Positions 36,720 through 48,300 of a DNA stretch of 64,000 nt are shown one piece after another. The stretch comes from Pycnococcus provasolii. Lineage: Eukaryota; Chlorophyta; Pseudoscourfieldiophyceae; Pseudoscourfieldiales. Positions within the stretch are counted from its first letter, which is position 1. Every line of letters starts with the position of its first letter. The stretch spans positions 682,001 to 746,000 of the forward strand of contig CP150548.1 of assembly GCA_049487715.1 (NCBI GenBank). Reading direction: 5' to 3'. The notes beneath the pieces were generated by a model. That model was given only the letters and a program-made list of their open reading frames with translations, did not search any database and had not been told where the DNA came from. A program made the translations under genes and the position numbers.

Positions 36720-38043
36720 CACTACACATTGTACCCTTTGACTTGCTTACAGCACCTTGACGATGAACGTGAGCGAAACGTGACAAGTGTATTCAGCCTG
36801 GAATTTCTTGGTGTCGGTGGACTTTGACGACGGTCTTTCTCAGGACAGGTTTTTATTCATGAGTGGTTCTGTGGGTCAGACCAAACCACCCACCCTGAGG
36901 CCTGAGCTGATTACATAGAGAACTAGAACTAGCTGAACGTCGGACTTATTCTTACTTCGTATCCCCTACCTCATTTTACAGGTTGCCGTCGGCCAACTTC
37001 CGACACGTGAAGAATACTCGCGAGAAGAGAAGAAGATTCGCATCCCTCGTGCTCTCCAGCACCTCTCATTGCCAGCATGTGCGGACCTGAAGAGTTGGTT
37101 CACACACATTTCCCTTGTGAGAGCTGATGAGAGCTGATTGTTGGTAAGTTAGAATTTTGTTGAAATGGCGAGGTTGTGCGCCTTTTAGTAGTATCCCCTA
37201 CTACTATCTTAGACTAACGAAGGAACGAAGTCGGCCTTACACAATGTAAATCCGCGTGTGTTTTTGTGCACTTTACTTCCCAAAAAAGGGGCGTGAAAAA
37301 CTACTGGGGGTGTGAAAAACTCCTCGAAAAAACGACGAGAATTTCCCCGGAATTTTACATTTGATCATCAACCTTGTTAGGAATCTGCGAGTGCGGCCAA
37401 CAAACGCAAAAGCGAAAGAGCAAAAGCAAAAGCCACGCACGATCCCCACGATGAAGAAGACGAAGAGACTAAGGTTAAAAGACGAGCGACAAGACGCACG
37501 GTTTGCCACCGACTGACCGACAACGACACCCAACAAGCCAAGTAGCCAAAACCAACAAGTTCGTGGCGGCCGCGGCTTCCACCACACCAACCACACCCCA
37601 GAAGAAGCCCACACACAAGGGCAAAGAGAACAAAAAAGACAAGAGCCAAAGACAAGAAGTGGTACTGTAGTAAAAAGTACGGTAGAAGGAGTAGCAAGGG
37701 GAAAAAAAAGGGGAAAGCGACCCCCGAGGCCAAAAAAGAACAACAAGGGAGGACCGTAGGTTTGCCGCCACCCCCCTCGGGCTTTTCATATCAACCCCAG
37801 ATGCAGATGCTGTTGCCGTGTGGAGGGACCCTGTGTGGACACTGTGCCTGTGCTTGTGGTGGCGGAACCAGGCCCCTGGGGGAAAGGGAAGGGAAGGGGT
37901 CCCCAGGTGGGTGGGGGGAGGCCGCCGCCAGTTTGCCCCCTTTCTTTTTTTTCCAGCACGAACGAACAGAACTGACATCCACCCGATTACAACACACCGT
38001 TCATCATTATCATTCTTTCCCACTAGTGTAGAAGTGCTCTAGT
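36720..38043. other. Long intergenic region before EF-3
   Basis: A 1.3-kb gap. At about 36910-37128 there is an open stretch preceded by a good TTTTACAG acceptor (ends TGA near 37128) that reads like an orphan 3' exon. From 37270 to 37750 the sequence is low-complexity (A/C-rich on +). From 37760 to 37930 it is GC-rich with short dyads. I support no complete gene here. Confidence 0.4.
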
Positions 38044-41000
38044 ATGGCGATTGCTGACCTCGTTACGTACGTGTGATGTCTCTTGCTCTGTGATTCTTTG
38101 TCTTTTGCGTTTGGTTTGGTGTTTCATTGTCTTGGGTTTGGTGTGCTCCTGTCCTGTCGTGAGATGTTTGAAACATCTTTGTGTGTAGGCTCTGCCTTTT
38201 TTTTTTGGCATTGGAAATGGATTGTTTTGTTGCTTTTTTTTTGTTTTTTGCTTCTTTTGTTTTTGTTTCAAGGAGGTCGATCTCTCAGGCGTCTAGCCTA
38301 GCCTAGGCGTTTACTTTTGCACTGGTGCGGTGCTCCAAGCTTGATGTTTGATTTTGCTAACATTTCCTTTTCCTTTTTTTCTACACACTTCTATATATGA
38401 CGATGATTGATTGCAGTGCACTCGCCGACGCGACGGACAGCCGCGCGGATGCCGCGGCGGCGCTCGGAGATGCCGTGGCGTCGGGACCCGCAATGGGACC
38501 GGCGGAGGCGATTCCCGGACTCCTCGCCGCCATGAACGACAAGGACAAGTCGAGTGACAAGCGACTGAGCGGTGTTGCGGGCGTCAAGGCGCTCCTCGAA
38601 AAGGCTGCCGTGCGATCGCAGCCGTTCCTCCACACCGAGGTGCTCCCGTTGCTCCTCACGCTCTGCAGCGACAAGTCGAAGGATGTGCAGGCTGCCGCCG
38701 CCGACTGCCTGGAGACGTACTCCAAGGTTATCAACCCGTACTCCGTTCGGGTCCTGCTCCCGCACATCTACAAGGGATTCGGAATCAAGGAGAAGTGGAC
38801 AACGCGCGTTGCCGCGCTCAACTTCCTCGCGCAGCTCACGGAGACGGCGCCCTCGGAGCTTTCCGTCTGCCTTCCCGACATCGTGCCGCTCATCTCTGAG
38901 CCGATGACGGACAGCAAGAAGGAGACGAAGCAGGCGGGACACGACGCTTTCTGCAAGGTTTGCAAGATTGTCGGAAACCGCGACATTACGCCGTTCGTCG
39001 AGGTGCTTGCCGATACGATCGCCAAGCCAGAGAACACGCCGGACTGCGTGCACAAGCTCGGAGCCACGACGTTCGTGCAGCAGGTGGAGGCGCCCACGCT
39101 CGCCATCATGACGCCGCTGCTCGCCAAGGGCCTCGCCCACCAGCAGGCGGTTGCCATCAAGCGCCTCGCGTGCAAGATCACGGACAACATGTGTAAGCTC
39201 GTCGAGGACGCGCAGGATGCCTTCCTCTTCATCCCCAAGCTGCTTCCGGGCGTGCAGAAGGTGTTCGACGAGGTTCCCGACCCGGAGTGCCGGCAGGTTG
39301 CCGGCAAGGCGCTCGAGGTGCTCAACCACCTCGTCAAGGAGAGCGAGGCTCTCGGACAGAAGAAGGAGGCGGATGCCCTCACGGTGATGCAGTCGAAGGC
39401 ACCCAAGGCGTTCGAAAAGGCTGCGCCCGTCGCGGAATTCTGCGCCGCGATGTGCTCGCAGCTCTCCTTCATGCGATGCTACATCCCCTCCGAGTGGACG
39501 GAGACGATCTCGCCGTTCCTGGCGGGTGTCTCGTCCGATGCCGAGATCTCCACGATGGCCAACGAGACGCTCGAGCAGTGTAAGAAGGCCACCGCCGTCA
39601 AGCGCCCCGACGAGGTGGAGAGCGAGGATGGCGTCGAGCTGTGCAACTGCCAGTTCAAGCTCGCGTACGGCGGCCTCATCCTGCTGAACAACGCGCAGCT
39701 CAAGCTCATGAAGGGCAAGCGCTACGGCCTCTGCGGACCTAACGGATGCGGCAAGTCTACGCTCATGAAGGCGATTGCCAACGGCCAGCTCGAGGGATTC
39801 CCCTCGCCCGAGGAGCTCAAGACTGTTTACGTCGAGCACGACATCCAGGGCGTGGCTGAGGACACGCCCGTCGTCGACTTTGCGCACATGGTGTGCAGTG
39901 AAACGAAGTCCCGCGAGGATGTCGAGAAGGTGCTTACGAGCGTCGGCTTCAACGACGAGCGCCGCGGCATGCCCATCGCTAGTCTTTCTGGTGGCTGGAA
40001 GATGAAATTGGCGCTCGTGCGCGCCATTCTCATGGATGCCAAGATCTTCCTGCTCGACGAGCCCACGAACCACCTCGACGTGACGAACGTCCAGTGGCTC
40101 GTCGACTTCCTCAACGGCTCGTCGTCAACGTCGCTCATCGTGTCGCACGACTCGGGATTCCTCGACAACGTTTGCACGCACATCATCCACTACGAGCAGC
40201 GCAAGCTCAAGACGTACCGCGGCAACCTGAGCGAGTTCGTCAAGAAGGTGCCCGAGGCGCAGTCGTACTACAGCTTCGAGGCGGCAGCCTTCACCTTCCA
40301 CTTCCCGGAGCCGGGTTACCTGGAGGGCGTGAAGAACAAGGACAAGGCGATCATGAAAATGTCCCAAGTCGACTTCACGTACCCGGGCACCGAGCGCCAG
40401 ATCTTGGGCGGATGCTCGCTGCAGGTTTCGATGGCGTCGCGCGTTGCCTGCGTGGGACCTAACGGAGCTGGTAAGTCGACGCTCATCAAGCTGCTGACTG
40501 GCGAGGTGAAGGCTACGATTGGAACGGTGTGGAAGCACCCCAACCTGCGCATTGCGTACGTCGCGCAGCACGCGTTCCACCACGTTGAGCAGCACGTCGA
40601 CAAGACGCCCAACGAGTACATTCAGTGGCGCTTCGCGGGTGGCGAAGACAAGGAGAACCAGACGAAGGTGGACAGGCAGCTGTCAGCGGAGGAGGAGAAA
40701 AAGATGAAGGAGAAGCTCGTCATTGACGGCCAGAAGCGCGAGATTGAGAAGCTGAAGGGACGCCGCAAGCACAAGAACACATATGAGTACGAGGTGAAAT
40801 TCGTCGGCCTCGAGGACGACAAGAACATCTACATGATCCGTGACGATCTCGAGGATCTCGGCTTCGAGAAGATGGTTGCGCGCGTCGACGAGGAGGAGGC
40901 TGCGCGCATGGGAATGGTTTCGCGCCCGCTGACGAAGGCGAACATAGAGCAGCACCTTGCTGACGTCGGTCTGGATGCCGAGTTCGCGACACACAGCAGG

Positions 41001-41459
41001 ATTCGCGGCTTGTCGGGCGGCCAGAAGGTTAAGGTTGTGATTGGCGCCGCCATGTGGAACCAGCCTCACATCCTTGTCATGGACGAGCCCACCAACTACC
41101 TCGATCGCGACTCGCTCGGCGCCCTCGCGTCGGCAATCAAGGAGTACGGTGGTGGCGTCGTCATTATCTCGCACAATGCTGAATTCTGCAAGACCATGTG
41201 CCAGGAGGAGTGGTCCGTTCCCGGAGATGGCATCGTGCACATCACGGGCAACCAGTACAAGCAGGAGAAGCTCAAGGAGCAGGTCATCCAGGACGAAGTG
41301 ACTGATGCCTTAGGCAATACGATTAAGGTCAAGGCACCGAAGAAGAAGCTCAGCCGCAAAGAATTGAAGGCGAAGATCAAGGAGCGCAAGGCTAAGCTCG
41401 ATCGTGGCGACGAAGTGTCGTCAGATCCTGATGGCCTTTACGCCGAACATGGTTGCTAA
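38044..41459 (+). CDS. EF3: Translation elongation factor 3 (ABCF), with 5' intron
   Basis: Ribosome-dependent ATPase that promotes E-site tRNA release. Proposed exons 38044-38066 and 38417-41459, 1021 residues. Exon 1 (ATGGCGATTGCTGACCTCGT plus TAC) joins through a GTACGTGT donor and TGATTGCAG acceptor to give a smooth start MAIADLVTALADATD; the unspliced alternative starts at ATG 38397. The 350-base intron is T-rich, unlike coding sequence. HEAT repeats span about 1-310, a four-helix region follows, the first ABC domain has GPNGCGKST at about 447 with LSGGWKMK, and the second has GPNGAGKST at about 684 with LSGGQKVK. A chromodomain-like insertion in the second ABC domain (YEYEVKFVGLEDDKN) is the EF-3 hallmark. 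The C-terminus is Lys-rich. Confidence 0.95.
38067..38416 (+). other. Intron in EF-3
   Basis: GT donor in GTACGTGTGATG and AG acceptor in TTGATTGCAG. The T-rich composition and exact frame continuity across the junction (AC plus T, then GCA) support it. Two internal start codons (38397, 38404) would give near-equal proteins without splicing. Confidence 0.75.
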
Positions 41460-41911
41460 ATTGAAGGGAGGGGTGTGTGAAAAAGAGTAAGTAGAATCGT
41501 GATTGTTTTCGTTTTACATTACCAAGCGGCGCACCTTAGCCATAGCCGCGGGTAGACAGGATATTGGGAGAATGGGAGGGAAGGGGGAGGAATGCAAGAG
41601 GGAGGAAACGATACTTTTTTGATGCTGCAAGCACCACCAAGGTCTTCGGGATCTTCTTCTTCAAGAAGAAGAAGCGTAGCTCTGGGCGTGGTGGTGGTGT
41701 TAGTGGTGGTGAATCATCATCTCGTGGTGGACGACGACGACTCGGCGAAGAACATGGAGAAGAACATAGGGAGATGATATCGAAGGAATGATTGAATATT
41801 GATACTTACTGTGTAAAAAAAAATCGTATTGTATTCAGTTACTAGAAATGCACTGCATTTCTCGAACATGCCGACTCCAAAATAGATCGATTCGAACCCG
41901 GGCAAAAAAGA
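41460..41911. other. Intergenic region between EF-3 and 5S rRNA
   Basis: GGT/AAG-rich low-complexity sequence at 41640-41770. At 41845-41861 there is a perfect 17-base dyad (GAAATGCA C TGCATTTC), and an A9 run at about 41816-41824 that would act as a T-run terminator on the minus strand. No protein gene is supported. Confidence 0.45.
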
Positions 41912-42031
41912 ACCGCACGTCACCGGGAGTTCCATTCTGATTCCTCAAGAAAGTACTATTCCGGCCCATTCTTGCTTAGCTTCCGAGTGCTGATGGGATC
42001 GGGCGGATTCAAGAAGGTATGAACGTGCGAT
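41912..42031 (-). rRNA. 5S ribosomal RNA
   Basis: On the minus strand, helix I forms exactly: the 5' strand CGCACGT (42029-42023) pairs with 3' ACGTGCG (41920-41914). Internal sequence aligns to eukaryotic 5S: CATACC near the 5' end, CGATCCCATCAGCACTCGGA, then AGCTAAGCAAGAATGGGCC (box A/helix II return strand) and GGAATAGTACT. Length is about 119-120. Immediately downstream is TTCTTTTTTG, a Pol III terminator. It is a single copy lying between protein genes rather than in an array, transcribed opposite to its neighbours. Confidence 0.92.
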
Positions 42032-42076
42032 ACTCACGCTTCTGTTCGAGACAGGATATGTACTGCACAAGTCAAA

Positions 42077-43476
42077 ATGCGTCGACCTCCCCGCCCCTGT
42101 CCCCTCCTCCTCAAACATCAAACCACAATCACCTTTTTCGCCGAAGCAGATCAAGGAATAATAATGGCGTCGCGCCAACAAGAACAACAACACAATAATC
42201 ATGGCTCGCTGTGCCTGTCTCTGATGCTTTCGCACCCTGCTTGTCTAGCGGCGGCTGGCTGCGGTGCCAAGTGCGTGGCGGCGGCGATGGCGACGTGCCG
42301 CGAGGCACGCGACGCGGCGCGCGCCGCACATGATGTGCAAAGGCGTGCGATGGAAGCACGCGTGCACAACCACGGGACGATCCGATCGTTACAGGATCAG
42401 GAGTTGCTGGAAGAACGACACTGGTGTCCAACAAAAGGCGTATTCGTTGGTGGGCGGGATCCGACGATACAATCGGGAGCGTGCGAAATGGTGGCGCTCA
42501 TGTCAGTGGATGCGAAGAATAATGAAAAACGCGTGCTCTTCACAATAACGCTTGGATGTCACGATGCGTGTCCCGGAGCCTTTTGTGAATGCACAAGTAA
42601 TAGCTTTGCTGTGCGCGCTCTCGTCCATCTTTTCGGCATGTGGCAGTGGGTTCCCGTGCTGACGGTCTTCAACATCGTCAGGAAGAGAGTTGGGACCCCA
42701 GCGGATCCCGCAACACCGAGAGTCACATATGAGGCGATCGCCGTCGCTTCTACCAGTGTCGAACGCGAGCTCAACGATGCGCTCGATCTTGATGATGGAG
42801 AACTCGGGTTCGTGGTGCGCGCGCTCATCCAGAAGTCAAATGTGCATCACTACAAAGGCACGAATCCGTGGTCGTACCTCAAATCAGTGCATGCATGGAA
42901 CAAGTACCGCGTGCAGATGCCGCCCGCTGCTTCGGCTCGTTGGACGTTCTGTTGGAACCTTTCCTCGACCGACGACGTTGCAGAGACTGGTAGTATCGAT
43001 CCACCACCACGTTCGCTGGACGCGCTCGACGACGACATGGCGCGCTGCTTCCCCCGCGGATGGACTTGTGCTGCGCCTGACGACGACTTGCCCGAGCAAG
43101 GTCGGTGCAAGAAGATCGTGACATACATCGACTGTTATGGTAGCTTTAGCCTACTCGCTCGGAAGAGACAGCACTTCTCCCCGCTTGAAATTCGAAGGTA
43201 ATTTCTCGAACCATGACACGTCTCCACGCCACATGGTGCTTGCAGTGGAGGACCTCTTCATCGGCGATGGACCACTGGCAGACGCCAATAGCGAAGAGCC
43301 TGACGACATGCGCATATTCACAACGCCGGATTTCGACGAGCTTATCGCCGGATGGAACCGGGAGCCACCGGCTGAATTCGAAACCTTCGAGTTGCTTAAG
43401 GCGTGGCGTGATGAGATCATCCAGACTCGCACGGTTTGCGCATGGGCCATGGTATCCCGCCTGGAAGCCGATCGAG

Positions 43477-43514
<38 letters not shown>

Positions 43515-43575
43515 CCGACGAGGAGGGTCCTGACTACGATGGTGTTTGGTTACCACGCGATGACGGCCGATTCGA
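42077..43575 (+). CDS. Hypothetical protein, probably spliced; 3' end unresolved
   Basis: Starts at ATG 42077 (or 42164), just behind the divergent 5S gene. The unspliced frame ends at 43201 (374 residues) with a poor tail. A GTAGCTTTAG donor at 43140 and a GCTTGCAG acceptor at 43245 (106-base intron) would join it in frame to a clearly coding-like stretch, VEDLFIGDGPLADANSEEPD onward, with an Asp run at about 43480-43513. That second frame has no stop before the xylulokinase ATG at 43773. The protein has a His/Cys-containing middle (TITLGCHDACPGAFCECTS) and is otherwise unfamiliar. Coding character fades after about 43575, so the true 3' end may involve another intron. No function is proposed. 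Confidence 0.5.
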
Positions 43576-43772
43576 TCACTAAGATCAATAGTTTCAAATC
43601 AGTTAAAAACGTTGTAGTATTCTCAAGTACACCTCATCTCTCTTCAATCCCACTGATTTCAATTTGCCCGAGCGGATCCCAAAAACCAATTTTCGCGTTC
43701 GGGGTTTTGTCCGCCGCCCGGTCGTCGCAAATCACAAATCAGAACAGGCTCTCAAGCAAGAAGCCATCAATC

Positions 43773-45209
43773 ATGAAAGTCGCCGTGGGCGTGGACGCGG
43801 GCACGCAGTCGCTGAAAGTGCTCGCGTACGCAGTCGACACCAACTCGGTGTTGGCGCGCACTTCCTGCCCTCTCTCCCTGTTGCCATCCACCGTCACGGG
43901 AAGAGCCGAGCAAAACCCACTCTCGTGGATCGCAGCACTCTCGCACTGCCTCTCAGAGCTCAATCTGCCTTCATCCGCCATCGTCACCGCAATAGCCGTC
44001 TCAGGGCAGCAGCACGGGCTCGTGGCACTGGACTCCTCGGGCTCAGTTATCCGACCTGCCAAGCTATGGTGCGACGTCGAGAGCGCACCGGAGGCGTCGG
44101 AAATAAGCACCGTCCTAGGATACACCCTCCCCGCTGGCTTCACTTGCACAAAGTTCCTGTGGCTTGCCCGCCACGAGCCGGAGTCCTTCGAAAAACTGCA
44201 CACGCTTCTTTTGCCGCACGACTACCTCAACTTTGTGCTCAGTGGCGTCTACGCAATGGAGTGCGGCGACGCGAGCGGCGTGGGCACCATGGACCTCAAG
44301 AATCGCGTCTTCGACAAAACACGTTGCGAAAAAGTGCACCCCAAACTATTCCAAAGCCTTCCGTCGCTCGTACCACCAGACAAACCCATAGGCGCAGTCA
44401 CGGCAGAGGCTGCGTCAACCTTCAATCTCCCGAAAGGCGCATTAGTAGCCCCTGGTGGCGGCGACAACATGATGAGCGCGCTAGGTGCCGGTGCGGTGAG
44501 ACCTGGCGTGCTCGTGCTGTCTCTGGGCACGTCTGCAACGCTCTTTGGCTACAGCGAGACGCCGCTTGAGGATGCGAGTGGAACAGTCGCGCCTTTCTGT
44601 GATAGCACGGGCGCATACCTGCCGCTGCTCTGCGTGCAGAACTGCACGAGCGCGGTAAATGAAATCGCGCATGGCTTCGGCATGAGTCACGACGCGCTGA
44701 TGGAGCTCGCCGAAAAGGAGCCTGCTGGATGCGAGGGTCTTACGTACCTACCATACCTCACCGGTGAACGCACGCCCAATTGGCCTGATGCCTCTGGTGC
44801 GCTGCTTGGTTTGCGGCCTGGGCTGTTCCGTCCTGGGCTAGTGTACCGCGCCGCGCTCGAGGGTGCCACCTTCTCCGTGCTGCACGGCTATAAGGTGATG
44901 CAGAGCTTCGGCTTCGAGGCGACGGAGCTACGGGTGGTCGGAGGCGGCAGCAAGAACACGCTATGGCGTCGAATCATCGCGGACGCGTTCCAAGTGCAGC
45001 TGAAATTCCCTCTCGAACCAGAATCAGCCGCCCTCGGGGCTGCTCTCCAGGCTGCGGCGATCGCCGAGGGTCAACCAGTGGCTGAATACGTTCGATCGCA
45101 TGAGCCGCCCATGTCGGACGTCATCGTGATTCCCGACGCTTCCGTTGCGCAGCAGTATGCAAGCGCCTTCGAGCGCTTCTCCTCTCGTGGTAAGACCCTC
45201 TTCGGTTGA
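43773..45209 (+). CDS. XYLB: Xylulokinase (FGGY carbohydrate kinase)
   Basis: Phosphorylates D-xylulose to xylulose 5-phosphate, feeding the pentose phosphate pathway. 478 residues from ATG 43773. FGGY signatures: VGVDAGTQSLKV (phosphate loop) at the start, SGQQHGLVALD (sugar site), PAKLWCDVES, APGGGDNMMSALGAG and SLGTSATLFG (second phosphate motif), and LPYLTGERTPNWPD. The C-terminal VVGGGSKNTLWRRIIAD is the conserved adenosine motif. The length matches bacterial XylB and the shorter plant XK. The reading frame is open upstream to the putative second exon of the previous gene, so an N-terminally extended product is formally possible, but the ATG chosen sits exactly at the family's usual start. 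TGTAA signals follow at 45212 and 45219. Confidence 0.93.
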   Translation: MKVAVGVDAGTQSLKVLAYAVDTNSVLARTSCPLSLLPSTVTGRAEQNPLSWIAALSHCLSELNLPSSAIVTAIAVSGQQHGLVALDSSGSVIRPAKLWCDVESAPEASEISTVLGYTLPAGFTCTKFLWLARHEPESFEKLHTLLLPHDYLNFVLSGVYAMECGDASGVGTMDLKNRVFDKTRCEKVHPKLFQSLPSLVPPDKPIGAVTAEAASTFNLPKGALVAPGGGDNMMSALGAGAVRPGVLVLSLGTSATLFGYSETPLEDASGTVAPFCDSTGAYLPLLCVQNCTSAVNEIAHGFGMSHDALMELAEKEPAGCEGLTYLPYLTGERTPNWPDASGALLGLRPGLFRPGLVYRAALEGATFSVLHGYKVMQSFGFEATELRVVGGGSKNTLWRRIIADAFQVQLKFPLEPESAALGAALQAAAIAEGQPVAEYVRSHEPPMSDVIVIPDASVAQQYASAFERFSSRGKTLFG

Positions 45210-45321
45210 CTTGTAAGACTGTAAAGCTCAAACTTCTACAAACAAAAACGTTCACAAAATATGTAAATTTTGTTTTTACTTAAGTCTAGTGTATACTTGT
45301 ACAATTTATCAATCAATCAAA

Positions 45322-48300
45322 TCACCAACGCTCATTTGCAGCTCCTCCTCCACCACCACCTCCATCTCCACCACCTCCACCAACACCACGTCCACGACGC
45401 CTCCACGGTGCACCTTGGTTTGCACCTCCACGGCGACCACCAGTACGCTGAGGCTTTGGATCAATCTTCGGCTTTGGATCAATGTGCTCAAAACCAGGAG
45501 GAGGTCGTCCTGGTTTGGAAGTCACCTCTTCCGCCGCCGCTGCCAACGCCGCCTTCGCCGCCGCCGCCGCCGTAGTCGCCGTCGCCGTCGCCGTCGTCAC
45601 CGAGGACTTCTCCCCTTCCGGCTCACTTTCCGGCTCCTCGCAATACGCCATCATCAGCTCGCGCCAACGGCCTAAGGCACCACCACCACCGGCGGCATCG
45701 AAGAAGGCGGACCATTCCTCGCTGTGGCACTCAAGACAGACGAAATGCCACACCTCGAGCAGCAGGCATGGGCACGCCCGCTCCACTGCCAAGTACAATC
45801 CCTCGGGAACGCCACCGTACTTACGCCGCATCTCCGCGGGAAGTTCTTGGAAGTGATTCGCCTTGTTTCTCACCACGCGCAGGAGGTCGCGTAAGCTTGT
45901 GAAGGTATACTTGCGGTACTGCCCCAGCTGCTCGAGAAGGTCGGTGTCAAGCACCTCGTCCCACGACCGCGACGGCGGGCGGAGAGGCATCGACGAAGCC
46001 GTGCAAGCACGACGCCACCACGAACTTCCACCGATGGCGGCTGCGGCACGTGCTTCTAGCCGACGAAGCAGTGTGGGATCTGCGCTGCGATCCTCCTGCT
46101 CAACACGATCGCTCGACGCGGAGAGGAAACGCAGGCGCTTCGCAGCGTCCCAAAAGAAGGGATGCGATGTACACATGCGGCTCGTCGGGCGATCCGTGGG
46201 CGAAGGTTGAAGCATGGATGCCAGCAGGTGCGCGGCTAACGGCTCGGACGACAGCAGCGGGGCGTACAGCGTCGTCGCGATCGGGCCCGGATCTCCCGTG
46301 ATTGGATGATCGTTGGGGGACGTTGCCTTCGACGCTCGTGCGCGCTCTCCCTGAGTCAAAACGTAGTGCACGGTCAGCCCCAGCGAGTACACGTCGGACT
46401 TGCGCGTCACCGCTGTGCCCTCAGACGGCGTTCCCCCCGCACCGGAGTTGTCGGACGACCCGCCATGTGCTGGTCCTATGTGCCATGCCATCACCTCAGG
46501 TGCCATCCACTCGAACGTTCCCGCCCCGAGCGTCACCGAAGACTGCGTCGGCGCGGCGCGCGATCGGCTGACAGACGTGCCCCCCAACCGACGCGCGAGG
46601 CCCATGTCCGACACCTTGGCCACGCCGTCGCTCGACACAAGCAAATTGCTCGGCTTGATGTCGCGGTGTGCGAATCCCTTGCTGTGCAGCTCATCTACTC
46701 CGAGCAGAGCCCCATGGCAAAGAGCCACCGACTCGCGGGTCGGGCACTTGTGCTTGCTGTCCCAGAGCATGATCGTATCGTCCAGGGCATCTGACGCCAC
46801 GGCGCCACCTCCCGCAACCAGCTCACGCGCCGCATCAACGACGTCTGTGATGCTACCACGCGTGCACAGCTCGAGCGCCAGGTAAACGAACGACTCGTCG
46901 CGTTCAAGAGACAGGAAGCGAACAACGTTAGGATGCTGATCTGAGGCGACGAGAGCCTCCATCTCCTTCTCCGCCGCTCGGCCCTTGCTCCCGGTGCCGG
47001 AGGCTGCCGACATTCTGCTTGCATTCGTCTCGTCCTCCGTGTGCCGCACGAGGCGCTTCACCGCAACCTCGCGCTTGCCCAGCTTGCCGCGGAACACGAC
47101 AGTACCCTCCGAGCCACGCCCGATCACCTCCGTCATGACGGTCAGAGATCCTACGATGCGTCGACCATCTGGCAGCTGCCGCGCCGACGCGCCCGAACGC
47201 CCTCGCATGCTCGTCTGCACGGCACCCTCGCTCACGGTGACAGCAGCCTGAGCACGCCCCGGGCGCATCACGACGACGTACACAATTACGCCCGCGAGCA
47301 CGGTGCTCGCCACTGCAAACGTGATCAGAAGCATGGCGCGCACTTCCGACGAAAGTGCTGCACCGACGTTGTTGCGACGACGCGAGTCAGCCGTCGCGGG
47401 AAGGCGATCCTGCGCCTTCTCGGCAAATGCCCGCCACTCGATGGTGTCTGCAAGGCCAACGTCCAGGCATGTCCACGGGTCATTCGCGTGCGCGTCATCC
47501 ACGTGGCCAGCCTTGTGTCGATCAACGAGCGCCACCGCATCATGGCTACCCAACGTTGTTGCGGCTGAGCCATCCCTCTTCGCCTCACCCGCGGCGGCGG
47601 CTGCCGCGGCGGCAGGCAGTGCAAGCGCGTCAAGGTGAGCGGTGATGCCCATTGACGCCGCCTTCCGCTTCGCCACCTCGCCGATACCCTTCGCTCTCGT
47701 GAATGCGTACGGCGTGCCCCCCGCAAATCCGACGAGTATTTGCTCGTCGTCAATGCCGCCGACAGCGCGTGCACCTGCGGTGGACGAAGACGATGCATCG
47801 TCAGCCAGCAGAACTGGCACATTCGAAACACGCAGAGGGTGTCTCAGAGTCGCGGATGACGACGTGCTCATGCCCTCGGATGCAGAGGGTCCCATCTCGA
47901 GAAGGCTTAGAACGCGCCCGCCCACTCGGCTGGACCACATGACTTGCTCACCCGAGGCGCTGAGGAGGTGAACGCGTCCGTCGTCGAGGCTCTGCACGAG
48001 CCGCGCTCGCTCGCCATTCGTCTCGTCGTGAAGCTTGGAGGACGCGTTATCTGTTCCGCCGCCGTTTTCCTCCTCGAGCAGTCCGTGAACGCGTGCATAC
48101 GTCGCATTCCACAGCTCTCGCCCCGTCGCGGCGTCCACGCCGCGCACGACGAAGTCCGTGCGTGCAATTGCGAGACGGTTTGTGTTGGACTGCGCGGCGA
48201 GCGCTAGCGCGTCCGACTCGCTGCTTCCCGTGCGCACGGCGACTCCCGTGTTTGCGTCCACAGCGTACACGGATACGATCTTCTCGCCAAGCACAACGGA

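Noticed and set aside
37273-37746. 157-codon minus frame rich in Phe/Leu
   Set aside because: Low-complexity A/C-rich plus strand creates it; no ATG context, domain or neighbour support.
38391-40073. 560-codon minus-strand frame inside EF-3
   Set aside because: It is antisense to conserved ABC motifs; its His/Arg/Leu-rich product is the mirror of GC-biased third positions.
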